A DNA stretch of 11,653 bases from Mageeibacillus sp. UBA1257 (GTDB lineage Bacteria; Bacillota; Clostridia; UBA1212; UBA1257). Both the position numbers and the translations under genes were made by a program. This document shows positions 1 through 6,182 of this stretch, piece after piece (positions within the stretch are counted from its first letter, which is position 1; each line of letters begins with the position of its first letter). The DNA lies in the NCBI GenBank assembly GCA_002308775.1, contig DBVT01000068.1, positions 1 through 11,653 on the forward strand, in the 5' to 3' direction. The notes beneath the pieces are model-generated. The model did no database searches. It was not told the DNA's origin and saw only the letters and a list, made by a program, of their open reading frames with translations.

Positions 1-1
1 C

Positions 2-1081
2 TGGCACGGCGGAGTCAATATGGGACATTCCCGGGACGTAGAGCATCTTGACCGGTATTTCGGCTCTCTGAGAGACGGAGGGATACCGTTTGTCAGAACG
101 ATGATCGGATTTTTTTACTCGAATCAGATACCGAATTATCTGAAGGACAAGGAAAATTTTTACGAGGGATGCGACCTGTTTGTTCAAAAGGCAGAAGAAT
201 ATCGCGTGGGTATAATATTCTCGCTCAACTGGAACTACTCCACGTTCTGCAGTTTTGTCGGCGAAACCAGAGACAAGATCGCTGATCCGTACAGCAAAGG
301 GAATGCGCTTTTAAAGCAGTATGTAAAAGAAGTCGTTACGAGATACAAGGATTCTCCGGCTGTCTGGGGCTGGGAAATAGGAAATGAAGGAAACCTCGAC
401 TGCGACCTTTCGTCGAGTACAATAAAAGGTACGGATTTAAACGGTGAGATGCAGTTCACCTCCGATATGACAGGGTTGTATTACGGCTGGCTGTCAGACT
501 ATATAAGAGAACTCGATCCGTACAGGATGATCACGAACGGCGACGGAGGTTACAGGGGCGCATGGAAAGCTCTTAAACTGACAAGCGGCCGATCATGGTT
601 CCCGGCCGATACGGAAGAGGATTATCAGGAATTGTACAGGCTGATGTCGCAGGGTTCAATAGATACCTTGAGCGTGCACTACCTCGGCGTCTCGCAAATG
701 AAACGTTTTAACGAGAGAGCAAGGGAAATGGGACTTGCGTATTTCCTCGGAGAATTCCATTCGACGGAGGGATTTACAAAAGGATATGACGATCCGAATT
801 TCGATGCGGCAAACGCGTCATGGCAGGGCATCAAGGACGCGATAATAGACGCTGACATTCAGATCGCGGCGAACTGGTGCTACGGAAGGTGCATCGAGCA
901 GTTCGCAGACGGTACGAGCGTCGAACTCGGCTGGATAAATAATCCGCAGGGAGAGCCTCACTACCAGAATCTCTTCGCCTGGGACGGAGCAGTCGAAATG
1001 AATAAATACTATGTAGAAAACGGCAAATCAAAAGCCGCGGAATACTGGGAAAACGCCGAATGCCTCTTTTATAAAGGATAA
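2..1081 (+). CDS. Cellulase-like glycoside hydrolase (GH5/clan GH-A type), 5' end missing
   Basis: Probable retaining glycosidase of the (beta/alpha)8 clan GH-A, similar to GH5 cellulases and mannanases. The frame is open to the left edge (codons for W-H-G-G-V-N precede the ATG at 20), so the ATG at 20 is probably internal, although GGAG at 11-14 imitates a ribosome site. Numbering from that Met: W118-E-I-G-N-E123 fits the acid/base glutamate motif after strand 4; S218-V-H-Y221 fits the conserved His/Tyr of a later strand; G244-E245-F fits the nucleophile glutamate of strand 7; N285-W286 fits the aromatic residue after strand 8. Both catalytic glutamates are present. The 353 visible residues cover nearly a whole catalytic barrel. 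Any signal peptide would lie outside the window. The substrate (mannan, cellulose or another beta-glycan) cannot be decided. A metallophosphoesterase lipoprotein follows after 28 bases. The family call is from motifs, not a search. Confidence 0.8.
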   Translation, partial: WHGGVNMGHSRDVEHLDRYFGSLRDGGIPFVRTMIGFFYSNQIPNYLKDKENFYEGCDLFVQKAEEYRVGIIFSLNWNYSTFCSFVGETRDKIADPYSKGNALLKQYVKEVVTRYKDSPAVWGWEIGNEGNLDCDLSSSTIKGTDLNGEMQFTSDMTGLYYGWLSDYIRELDPYRMITNGDGGYRGAWKALKLTSGRSWFPADTEEDYQELYRLMSQGSIDTLSVHYLGVSQMKRFNERAREMGLAYFLGEFHSTEGFTKGYDDPNFDAANASWQGIKDAIIDADIQIAANWCYGRCIEQFADGTSVELGWINNPQGEPHYQNLFAWDGAVEMNKYYVENGKSKAAEYWENAECLFYKG

Positions 1082-1109
1082 AATTATTAATTACTGAGGA
1101 GGATAGTCA

Positions 1110-2174
1110 ATGAATAAGTTTAAAAATATTACCTTAGGCAGATTGTTGTCTTTTCTTCTCGCGCTCGTGATGACTGTCTCTCTTGCGGTATCGTGCGCGA
1201 ACGATACCATAAACGGAAAGACAGATGCCGAACCCGGCGAAAATACGGATAATGGTGAAGAAATGGATGAAACAGGTGAAAAATATGTGTATGAGGACGG
1301 TTTTACCGTTAAAAACCTCGTGGACAACGGATATAAGGTCACGACGGTGAACGTTGAGATCGAAGGCCTGGACAGGGAATACCATTATATAATCGGATCA
1401 GACCTTCATGTCATAGCGGAAAGCGATGAGGTGGCTGAAGACAAGAGGGAATATGTCAAGGGCAGGGTGAGATCTTTTACTTCGAAAAGCGGAGTGACGT
1501 CCGCGGATCAGTGGAAAACGCTTCCTGACCTTCTTAACAGGTGCGGCGCGGAAGCGATCTTCTTCAACGCGGATATGATCGATTACAATTCGAAGGCAAA
1601 CGTCGACGCCTTCGGCGAAGGCCTTGCAAAGTTCACGACGCCTTACTACTATATGCGCGCCGACCACGATTCAAAGCCTACGTATCTGGCAAATCAGAAC
1701 AATGTGTCAGCCTCCAAGCGCCAGCGTGATCTCTGCCCGAACGACGAGCTTTTCGTGCTCGAATACGACAAATTTATGATTATAGGAGTGAACAACCCTC
1801 TCACCAATACGACAAAGAAGAAACTTGAACAGATCAAAGAGCTTTTTGCAAAAGGCAAGCCTGTGATACTGATCAGCCATCCTCCGTTCGATTCGCTGAT
1901 AGACGATTCGATGGCCAAAAAACTGTACGAGAGGGAAAAATCAAACTGTATGCTCGGCAAGAATACTACATATACGTATTTCGACAGCAATATGTACAAA
2001 TATATCGAGACTGTTGTCGCGGATGACAGCCCTGTCGTAGAGATCCTTGCGGGACATCTTCATTTCGACTACGATATAATGGTCACAGAGAAGATCCACG
2101 AGCACGTTTTCGACCTGCTGGCAAATTTTAATATAGGCGTTCTCAATGTGATACCGAAAAAACAGGCTTTTTAA
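1110..2174 (+). CDS. Lipoprotein with calcineurin-like metallophosphoesterase domain
   Basis: Probable exported, lipid-anchored phosphoesterase of 354 residues. The N-terminus has basic residues, a hydrophobic stretch (about 12-28) and a lipobox-like A-V-S-C with Cys29 as likely lipidation site. An acidic, Asp/Glu/Gly-rich linker (about 35-58) follows. The metallophosphoesterase fold starts near residue 90: D98-L-H100 (D-x-H block), N-A-D155-x-x-D158 (usually G-D-x-x-D), A-D185-H186-D187 (usually G-N-H-D/E), S-H257-P-P (metal-ligand His) and G315-H316-L-H318 (G-H-x-H block). All five blocks are found in order, but two differ from consensus, so activity or metal preference may be altered. The start has a strong Shine-Dalgarno, GAGGAGG around 1097-1103. 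It lies 28 bases after the glycoside hydrolase and is probably cotranscribed. The substrate is unknown; phosphodiester, nucleotide or phospholipid head-group substrates are all possible. Confidence 0.85.
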   Translation: MNKFKNITLGRLLSFLLALVMTVSLAVSCANDTINGKTDAEPGENTDNGEEMDETGEKYVYEDGFTVKNLVDNGYKVTTVNVEIEGLDREYHYIIGSDLHVIAESDEVAEDKREYVKGRVRSFTSKSGVTSADQWKTLPDLLNRCGAEAIFFNADMIDYNSKANVDAFGEGLAKFTTPYYYMRADHDSKPTYLANQNNVSASKRQRDLCPNDELFVLEYDKFMIIGVNNPLTNTTKKKLEQIKELFAKGKPVILISHPPFDSLIDDSMAKKLYEREKSNCMLGKNTTYTYFDSNMYKYIETVVADDSPVVEILAGHLHFDYDIMVTEKIHEHVFDLLANFNIGVLNVIPKKQAF

Positions 2175-2175
2175 C

Positions 2176-2204
2176 TTGACATTATCAAAATATTATTTTA
2201 TTAT
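2176..2204 (+). promoter_or_regulatory. Sigma-A promoter for serA
   Basis: TTGACA at 2176-2181 (a perfect -35) is followed by a 17-base AT-rich spacer and TATTAT at 2199-2204 (5 of 6 to TATAAT). Transcription would begin near 2211 and give a leader of about 70 nt before serA. The -35 starts two bases after the stop codon of the metallophosphoesterase gene, and the predicted start point lies inside the next terminator stem. The call is by motif only. Confidence 0.65.
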
Positions 2205-2232
2205 AAAAGGCACCTTGAAAGAGGGCCTTTTT
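2205..2232 (+). terminator. Intrinsic terminator after the metallophosphoesterase gene
   Basis: AAAAGGC (2205-2211) pairs with GCCTTTT (2225-2231), a single A (2212) bulges, and CCTT (2213-2216) pairs with GAGG (2221-2224) around a GAAA tetraloop (2217-2220). This makes an 11-bp stem with one G-U pair, running into a T5 tract (2228-2232). It lies 31 bases after the stop codon and closes the glycosidase-phosphoesterase unit. Confidence 0.75.
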
Positions 2233-2281
2233 ACGTAAAATATGAATAAAATCGCAATCGAAACACCCGGAGGTAATGCGA

Positions 2282-3886
2282 ATGAAGATCATTGTAACGG
2301 AAAGCATAGCAGAAGAAGGCATACAGCAGCTGAGAGACCACGGATTTGAAGTAGACGCCAGGTTCGGTATCGGAAGAGAAGAACTGCTGAACATAATAGC
2401 TGATTACGATGCGATAATCGTGAGAAGCGTGACGAATGTGAACAAAGAACTTCTCGACAGGGCGCCGAAGATCAAAGTAGTCGGAAGAGCCGGAAACGGC
2501 GTTGACAATATAGACCTGCAGACATGTACCTCAAGGGGAATAATAGTAGTCAATACGCCCGAGAGCAACACCATGGCTGCGGCGGAACTTGCGATAGCTC
2601 ACGCGTATGCTCTTTTCAGGAATCTGATCCAGGCAGTAGAAGCCGGCAGAAATCACGATTTCAGAAGAGGGAACTTCATAGGCAAGGAGCTCGAAGGTAA
2701 AACTGTCGGTATCATAGGCCTCGGAAGGATCGGATCGATAGTGGCTAAGAAACTCGCCGGTTCCAATATGAAAGTCATCGCTTACGATCCGTATATCACG
2801 GACGAGAGATTCGAAAATCTCGGAGTAAAGAGATGCAAGACGCTCGAAGAACTTCTCCCGCAGGCAGACCTTATCACGATACATACGCCTAAAACTGCCG
2901 AGACCATCGGCATAATAGGCGAAAGAGAGATCGCAATGTGCAAGGACGGCGTAAGGCTGGTGAATGCGGCAAGAGGCGGTCTGATCAATGAAAAGGCGCT
3001 TTATGACGCTCTCGTATCAGGAAAAGTCGCTGCGGCCGGCATAGATGTTCTGGAAAAAGAACCGAACTACAATAAAAAGCCTGAAGACCAGGATTACGAC
3101 AATCCGCTGCTTCACCTTCCGAACTGCAACATCACGCCTCATCTCGGAGCATCTACTGAGGAAGCAAATTACAATGTCGGAACAGCTGTCACGAAGTTAG
3201 TAGGTCAGGCGCTCAACGGAATGGTAGTACCCGCAGTCAACATGCCTCCGATCAAAGCGGGCAATATGGAAGAGATAAAGCCTTATATCGATATCTGCGA
3301 GGACCTCGGAAAGATCTACTTCCAGACGGAGAAGACGCCTGTGGATATGATAGAAATAAAATACAGCGGAGATCTGGCAGAAAAGGAAACGGATATTTTA
3401 ACATTGTCAGTTATCAAAGGCTTCCTGGAGCCCGTGGTAAGATCCACCGTAAACTACGTCAACGCAAAGAATATCCTTCAGAATATGGGCGTGTCGTTTG
3501 TTGAGAGCAAATACTCGAAACTCGAAAAATATACGAACCTCGTCACAGTCACTTTTAAAAACAATGACAAGGAACTCAGTGTATCAGGTACGGTATTCGC
3601 CAAGACGGAGATCAGGATCGTTGATTTCTTCGGATACAAGATGGATTTCGTGCCTACAGATTACGTCCTCGCGATACAGAACAACGATGTCCCCGGTATC
3701 ATCGGAAAGATCGGTACGTGCCTCGGAAGACACGGTATCAACATAGACGCCATGCAGTGGAGCAGGGGAAAAACAGAAGGAAAAGCCGAGTCGTTCGTCA
3801 GTGTGAACCAGGCAGTTTCAAAGGAAGTCATCGAGGAACTCAGAGAACTTGAAGGAGTATTGAGAGTGTCCCAGATCTGCTTCTGA
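2282..3886 (+). CDS. serA: D-3-phosphoglycerate dehydrogenase (type with C-terminal ACT domain)
   Basis: Oxidises 3-phosphoglycerate to 3-phosphohydroxypyruvate with NAD+, the first step of serine synthesis, in the cytoplasm. I chose the ATG at 2282 (534 aa) over the in-frame ATG at 2276: the Shine-Dalgarno GGAGG at 2269-2273 is 8 bases from 2282 but only 2 from 2276, and M-K-I-I-V-T-E fits the family start. Counting from 2282: substrate/cofactor domains to about 315, with the Rossmann loop G146-L-G-R-I-G151; catalytic Arg231 (A-A-R-G-G), Glu260 (D-V-L-E-K-E-P) and His287 (T-P-H-L-G-A-S-T); a middle ASB-like domain at about 320-455; and an ACT domain from about 461 to the end. Total length matches long-form SerA proteins of about 525-535 residues. 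The ACT domain suggests allosteric control, typically by L-serine. The gene looks monocistronic, with its own promoter and terminator; serC is not adjacent in this window. Confidence 0.95.
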   Translation: MKIIVTESIAEEGIQQLRDHGFEVDARFGIGREELLNIIADYDAIIVRSVTNVNKELLDRAPKIKVVGRAGNGVDNIDLQTCTSRGIIVVNTPESNTMAAAELAIAHAYALFRNLIQAVEAGRNHDFRRGNFIGKELEGKTVGIIGLGRIGSIVAKKLAGSNMKVIAYDPYITDERFENLGVKRCKTLEELLPQADLITIHTPKTAETIGIIGEREIAMCKDGVRLVNAARGGLINEKALYDALVSGKVAAAGIDVLEKEPNYNKKPEDQDYDNPLLHLPNCNITPHLGASTEEANYNVGTAVTKLVGQALNGMVVPAVNMPPIKAGNMEEIKPYIDICEDLGKIYFQTEKTPVDMIEIKYSGDLAEKETDILTLSVIKGFLEPVVRSTVNYVNAKNILQNMGVSFVESKYSKLEKYTNLVTVTFKNNDKELSVSGTVFAKTEIRIVDFFGYKMDFVPTDYVLAIQNNDVPGIIGKIGTCLGRHGINIDAMQWSRGKTEGKAESFVSVNQAVSKEVIEELRELEGVLRVSQICF

Positions 3887-3901
3887 TATTTTTAAAAGCA
3901 A

Positions 3902-3940
3902 AAAAGGCGCGGTATCTTTTTGAACCGTGCCTTTTATATT
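3902..3940 (+). terminator. Intrinsic terminator of serA
   Basis: AAAAGGCGCGGT (3902-3913) pairs over 12 bp with ACCGTGCCTTTT (3924-3935), including one G-T wobble, around a 10-base loop. A T-rich tract follows (through 3940). It starts 15 bases after the serA stop. It is the strongest hairpin outside the ribosomal cluster and should separate serA from the LUD gene. Confidence 0.9.
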
Positions 3941-3997
3941 TTAATAAAGCCATATAAAAAACTGTTTTTTATAAAATCAGGGAAAAGAGGAGCGATA

Positions 3998-4648
3998 ATG
4001 GAAGAATATATAGAAAAGACGTTGGAGAATCTGCGTAAAAACAATATGGAAGCATTTTACGCGAAGGATGCGGAAGAGGCGAAGGAGATGCTGCGCGGGT
4101 TTCTGGGCGAAGGAGACGAGATCACGGTCGGAGGATCGGTGACGCTCTACAAGACGGGCATACTCGAGATGCTGAAAACGGGACCTTATAAGTATTATGA
4201 CAGATACGAGAAGGGTCTGAGCCAAGAAGAGACGGCGGAGATCTTCAGGAAGGCTTTTACATGCGACGATTACATCTCAAGTTCAAACGCGATAACGGAA
4301 AACGGAGAGCTTTACAACGTCGACGGGAACAGCAACAGAGTGGCGGCGATTTTGTACGGACCGAAGAGGGTCTTTATAGTAGCCGGAAAGAACAAGATCG
4401 TGAAAGACATAAACGAAGCTGTCCGCAGGGTAAAAACTCTCGCGGCGCCCAAAAACTGCGAAAGACTCAAAAAGCAGACGCCGTGCTCCGTAAACGGCGA
4501 ATGCATATCTCTTTCAAAGGAAGAGCCCCTGATCTGCGAAGGCTGCAGAACGAGTGAAAGGATATGCTGCAACTACGTGATCTCCGCGATGCAAAGGCAG
4601 AAGGGAAGGATCACTGTGATAATAATCGACGAGGAGATCGGATATTGA
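3998..4648 (+). CDS. LUD-domain protein (LutC/YkgG-like, DUF162)
   Basis: A 216-residue cytoplasmic protein of the LUD (lactate utilisation) family, to which LutC and part of LutB belong; no dedicated function is established for such stand-alone members. The start is the ATG at 3998, preceded by AGAGGAG (3986-3992). An upstream in-frame TTG at 3920 lies inside the serA terminator and is implausible. Visible blocks: G45-G46-S-V-T-L near the start of the fold; S94-S-S-N-A-I-T-E-N-G-E-L at 94-105; N107-V-D-G-N-S-N-R; then G121-P-K-R-V-F-I-V-A-G-K-N-K. The C-terminus is cysteine-rich: C154, C163, C169, C180, C183 and adjacent C190-C191, which could bind a metal or an Fe-S cluster (inference). No lutA or lutB neighbour is present. 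I saw no clear promoter in 3941-3997; expression may come from a weak promoter or from leakage past serA. Confidence 0.85.
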   Translation: MEEYIEKTLENLRKNNMEAFYAKDAEEAKEMLRGFLGEGDEITVGGSVTLYKTGILEMLKTGPYKYYDRYEKGLSQEETAEIFRKAFTCDDYISSSNAITENGELYNVDGNSNRVAAILYGPKRVFIVAGKNKIVKDINEAVRRVKTLAAPKNCERLKKQTPCSVNGECISLSKEEPLICEGCRTSERICCNYVISAMQRQKGRITVIIIDEEIGY

Positions 4649-4805
4649 TATATTGATGCCATGTCGCGCGGCCGGGAAACACAAGAAAAAGTCCCGCGGA
4701 CGACAAAAAAACGTTCAAATTGCGGCAAAACCGCAAAGTTAACAAAAAATTAACAATTACAAGCCGAAAAACAGGCAAAAACTTCGCAAATGACGTAAAA
4801 AAATG
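4649..4805. other. Non-coding A-tract-rich region upstream of the S10 promoter
   Basis: No plausible gene lies here. A-runs recur about every 10-11 bases: centres near 4708, 4718, 4728, 4736, 4746, 4769, 4779, 4789 and 4800. That fits a curved DNA segment or an extended UP-element. The stretch also holds a G/C-rich imperfect inverted repeat (CGGGA at 4673-4677 with TCCCG at 4692-4696), TTGCGG (4720-4725) with CCGCAA (4731-4736) around CAAAA, and GTTAA (4738-4742) with TTAAC (4750-4754). None has a T-tract, so the LUD gene has no convincing intrinsic terminator. Confidence 0.55.
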
Positions 4806-4834
4806 TTGCAATCGCCCCTGCGATGGCGTATAAT
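4806..4834 (+). promoter_or_regulatory. Main promoter of the S10 operon
   Basis: TTGCAA (4806-4811; 4 of 6 to TTGACA), a 17-base spacer and a perfect TATAAT (4829-4834). Transcription would begin near 4841, about 275 nt before rpsJ. The spacer holds a perfect short palindrome, ATCGC-CCCT-GCGAT (4811-4824). Phased A-tracts end a few bases upstream. This is the best -35/-10 pair in the 467-base gap and sits where a ribosomal protein promoter is expected. Confidence 0.8.
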
Positions 4835-4840
4835 TTTGCA

Positions 4841-5115
4841 CGTTGTGACCTGACAGACGATGATGTCGGAGATTGCTGCAACAAAAAAATGCAGGTAACT
4901 CAGGCGGAGAATGTCCGATTCATGAAATTGGGCGGCAAGTCACTGCATGTTTTACATGCAAAGTCTGTTTTTTACTCAGTCACTCCGGATTGAAATCCGC
5001 CAGGAGACGGATATTTCGATTTGGATTTTTATTTGACAGAGTGGTGAAACACACGGTGTAGTGTAAGACTGTTGGTGAAGCTTGTACGTATCGTAAAAGA
5101 AAGAGAGGAATATGT
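4841..5115 (+). promoter_or_regulatory. Structured 5' leader of the S10 operon (candidate r-protein leader/attenuator)
   Basis: Hairpins I can draw by hand: C4850-A4855 with T4864-G4869; CTGCA 4876-4880 with TGCAG 4890-4894; GTCCGATT 4913-4920 with AATTGGGC 4926-4933 (8 bp, two G-U, 5-base loop); TGCATGT 4944-4950 with ACATGCA 4954-4960, followed after a short gap by T6 at 4968-4973; and GGAT 4987-4990 with ATCC 4995-4998, flanked by CTCC 4983-4986 and GGAG 5003-5006. TGCAG 4890-4894 can alternatively pair with CTGCA 4943-4947, and GGCGGA 4903-4908 with TCCGCC 4996-5001, so exclusive states are possible. S10 leaders have been predicted in Clostridia and other Firmicutes; whether this one matches that family is not tested. 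The binding protein or ligand is unknown. Confidence 0.5.
5033..5062 (+). promoter_or_regulatory. Possible second promoter close to rpsJ
   Basis: A perfect TTGACA (5033-5038) is followed after 18 bases by TGTAGT (5057-5062; 4 of 6 to TATAAT). It would start transcripts near 5069 that skip the structured part of the leader. The -10 is weak and the spacing slightly long, so this is tentative. Confidence 0.3.
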
Positions 5116-5433
5116 ATGGCAACCAAACAGAAAATGAGGATCAAATTGAAAGCGTATGATTACAGGCTTCTTGATCAGTCGGCGGCTAAGATCGTCGAAA
5201 CGGCAAAGCGCACGGGAACTGAAGTTTCAGGACCTATCCCGCTTCCCACAGAAAGAGAAGTAACTACGATCCTTCGCGCTCCGCATAAATATAAGGATGC
5301 GAGAGAACAGTTCGAATTGAGAACTCATAAGCGCTTGATCGACATTTTGAATCCTACGTCCAAGACAGTAGATGCTCTGATGAAGCTCGATCTGCCCGCA
5401 GGCGTTGATATCGAAATCAAAGTCCAGCAGTAA
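5116..5433 (+). CDS. rpsJ: 30S ribosomal protein S10
   Basis: Component of the 30S head; the same protein is NusE in transcription antitermination complexes with NusB. The 105-residue length is standard. The motifs M-R-I-K-L-K-A-Y-D near the start, G-P-I-P-L-P-T at about 39-45 and T-H-K-R-L-I-D-I at about 69-76 are family signatures. The start has GAGAGGAA (5103-5110) before ATG 5116; another ATG four bases upstream (5112) is in a different frame and closes after 15 codons. This is the first gene of the ribosomal cluster. It is followed by an unusually long 96-base gap before rplC, and it is not preceded here by tuf or fusA as in many Firmicutes. Confidence 0.98.
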   Translation: MATKQKMRIKLKAYDYRLLDQSAAKIVETAKRTGTEVSGPIPLPTEREVTTILRAPHKYKDAREQFELRTHKRLIDILNPTSKTVDALMKLDLPAGVDIEIKVQQ

Positions 5434-5529
5434 CAAGAAGACACTCTTTTAGCAAACGGTAGCTTAAAGCCGTTGCGGAGGGTCAAGTTCATCGGAAAGA
5501 TGAACCAATAACCACAGGAGGTTTTATTA
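5434..5529 (+). promoter_or_regulatory. Structured rpsJ-rplC intergenic region with strong RBS
   Basis: This is the longest gap within the ribosomal cluster. AACGG (5455-5459) pairs with CCGTT (5470-5474), and GTTCATC (5487-5493) pairs with GATGAAC (5499-5505) around GGAAA. AGGAGG (5516-5521) is the rplC ribosome site. A second purine-rich stretch, GCGGAGGG (5475-5482), lies between the hairpins without a start codon at useful distance. No T-tract follows, so neither hairpin looks like a terminator; roles in mRNA processing or translational control are conceivable. Confidence 0.4.
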
Positions 5530-6162
5530 ATGAAGAAGTTTATTTTAGGCAAAAAAGTCGGAATGACACAGATCTTCGACAAAGACGGTACGTGCATTCC
5601 GGTAACGGTAGTTCAGGCAGGACCCTGCACCGTTATCCAGAAGAAAACAGATGAAACAGACGATTACGAAGCTGTCAAACTGGGATTCGTGGACTGCAAA
5701 CTCGAAAAGCTCACAAAACCTGAGCAGGGAACGTTCAAGAAGATCGGAACAGACGGATTCAAAGTCCTCAGAGAATTCAAACCGGAAGATATTTCAGGTT
5801 ATGAGATCGGCCAGGTACTTTATGTCGGTTCCGTATTCGCTGACGGAGATTCCGTTGACGTAGTGGGAACTTCAAAAGGTAAAGGCTACGCAGGCAACAT
5901 TAAACGCCACGGACAGATCATCGGACCCAAATCACACGGTTCGAAGTATCACAGAGGCGTAGGCTCCATGGGCCCCAACACAGACCCCGGTCGTGTCGTC
6001 AAAGGTAAGAAGATGCCCGGTCATATGGGTTCTGACAGAGTTACAGTTCAGAATCTTACGATCGTCAAGGTAGACAGCGAAAGAAACCTGCTCCTCATCA
6101 AAGGCGCGGTTCCCGGACCTAAAGGCGGCATCCTCGAGATCAAAGAGTCTGTCAAGGCGTAA
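5530..6162 (+). CDS. rplC: 50S ribosomal protein L3
   Basis: Early-assembly 23S rRNA binder whose long loop reaches toward the peptidyl transferase centre. The 210-residue length is typical. It starts M-K-K-F-I-L-G-K-K-V-G-M-T-Q-I-F, a family signature, from ATG 5530 with AGGAGG nine bases upstream. The conserved loop lies at about 116-170: G-K-G-Y-A-G-N-I-K-R-H-G, S-H-G-S-K-Y-H-R and the D-P-G-R-V / M-P-G-H-M-G blocks, all intact. Within it, G-S-M-G-P-N-T-D replaces the more usual G-S-I-G-A-S-S-D, a mild variation. The gene ends 20 bases before rplD, and the two are certainly cotranscribed. Confidence 0.97.
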   Translation: MKKFILGKKVGMTQIFDKDGTCIPVTVVQAGPCTVIQKKTDETDDYEAVKLGFVDCKLEKLTKPEQGTFKKIGTDGFKVLREFKPEDISGYEIGQVLYVGSVFADGDSVDVVGTSKGKGYAGNIKRHGQIIGPKSHGSKYHRGVGSMGPNTDPGRVVKGKKMPGHMGSDRVTVQNLTIVKVDSERNLLLIKGAVPGPKGGILEIKESVKA

Positions 6163-6182
6163 TTCGGAGGGAGGAACAGAAA

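Noticed and set aside
20..22. ATG at 20 as the true start of the glycoside hydrolase
   Set aside because: The frame is open upstream with W-H-G-G-V-N, which looks like the first barrel strand; the GGAG at 11-14 is probably coincidental.
3920..3997. Longer N-terminus for the LUD protein from TTG 3920
   Set aside because: It would begin in the loop of the serA terminator, with no ribosome site; ATG 3998 has AGAGGAG and fits the family length.
4663..4704. G/C-rich inverted repeat after the LUD gene as a terminator
   Set aside because: The stem is interrupted and followed by an A-run, not T-residues, on the + strand. An intrinsic terminator is not supported.
4873..5061. 62-codon frame in the S10 leader
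   Set aside because: No Shine-Dalgarno before its start, cysteine/arginine-rich random-looking product, and it covers the predicted RNA hairpins. A leader peptide is not supported.
4841..5115. Known metabolite riboswitch (TPP, c-di-GMP, THF or T-box) in the leader
   Set aside because: I could not find the conserved core motifs of these classes by eye; a ribosomal protein leader is the simpler reading.
5112..5159. ATG four bases before the rpsJ start, opening a 15-codon frame
   Set aside because: It is too close to the Shine-Dalgarno and gives no recognisable peptide; the S10 start at 5116 has better spacing.
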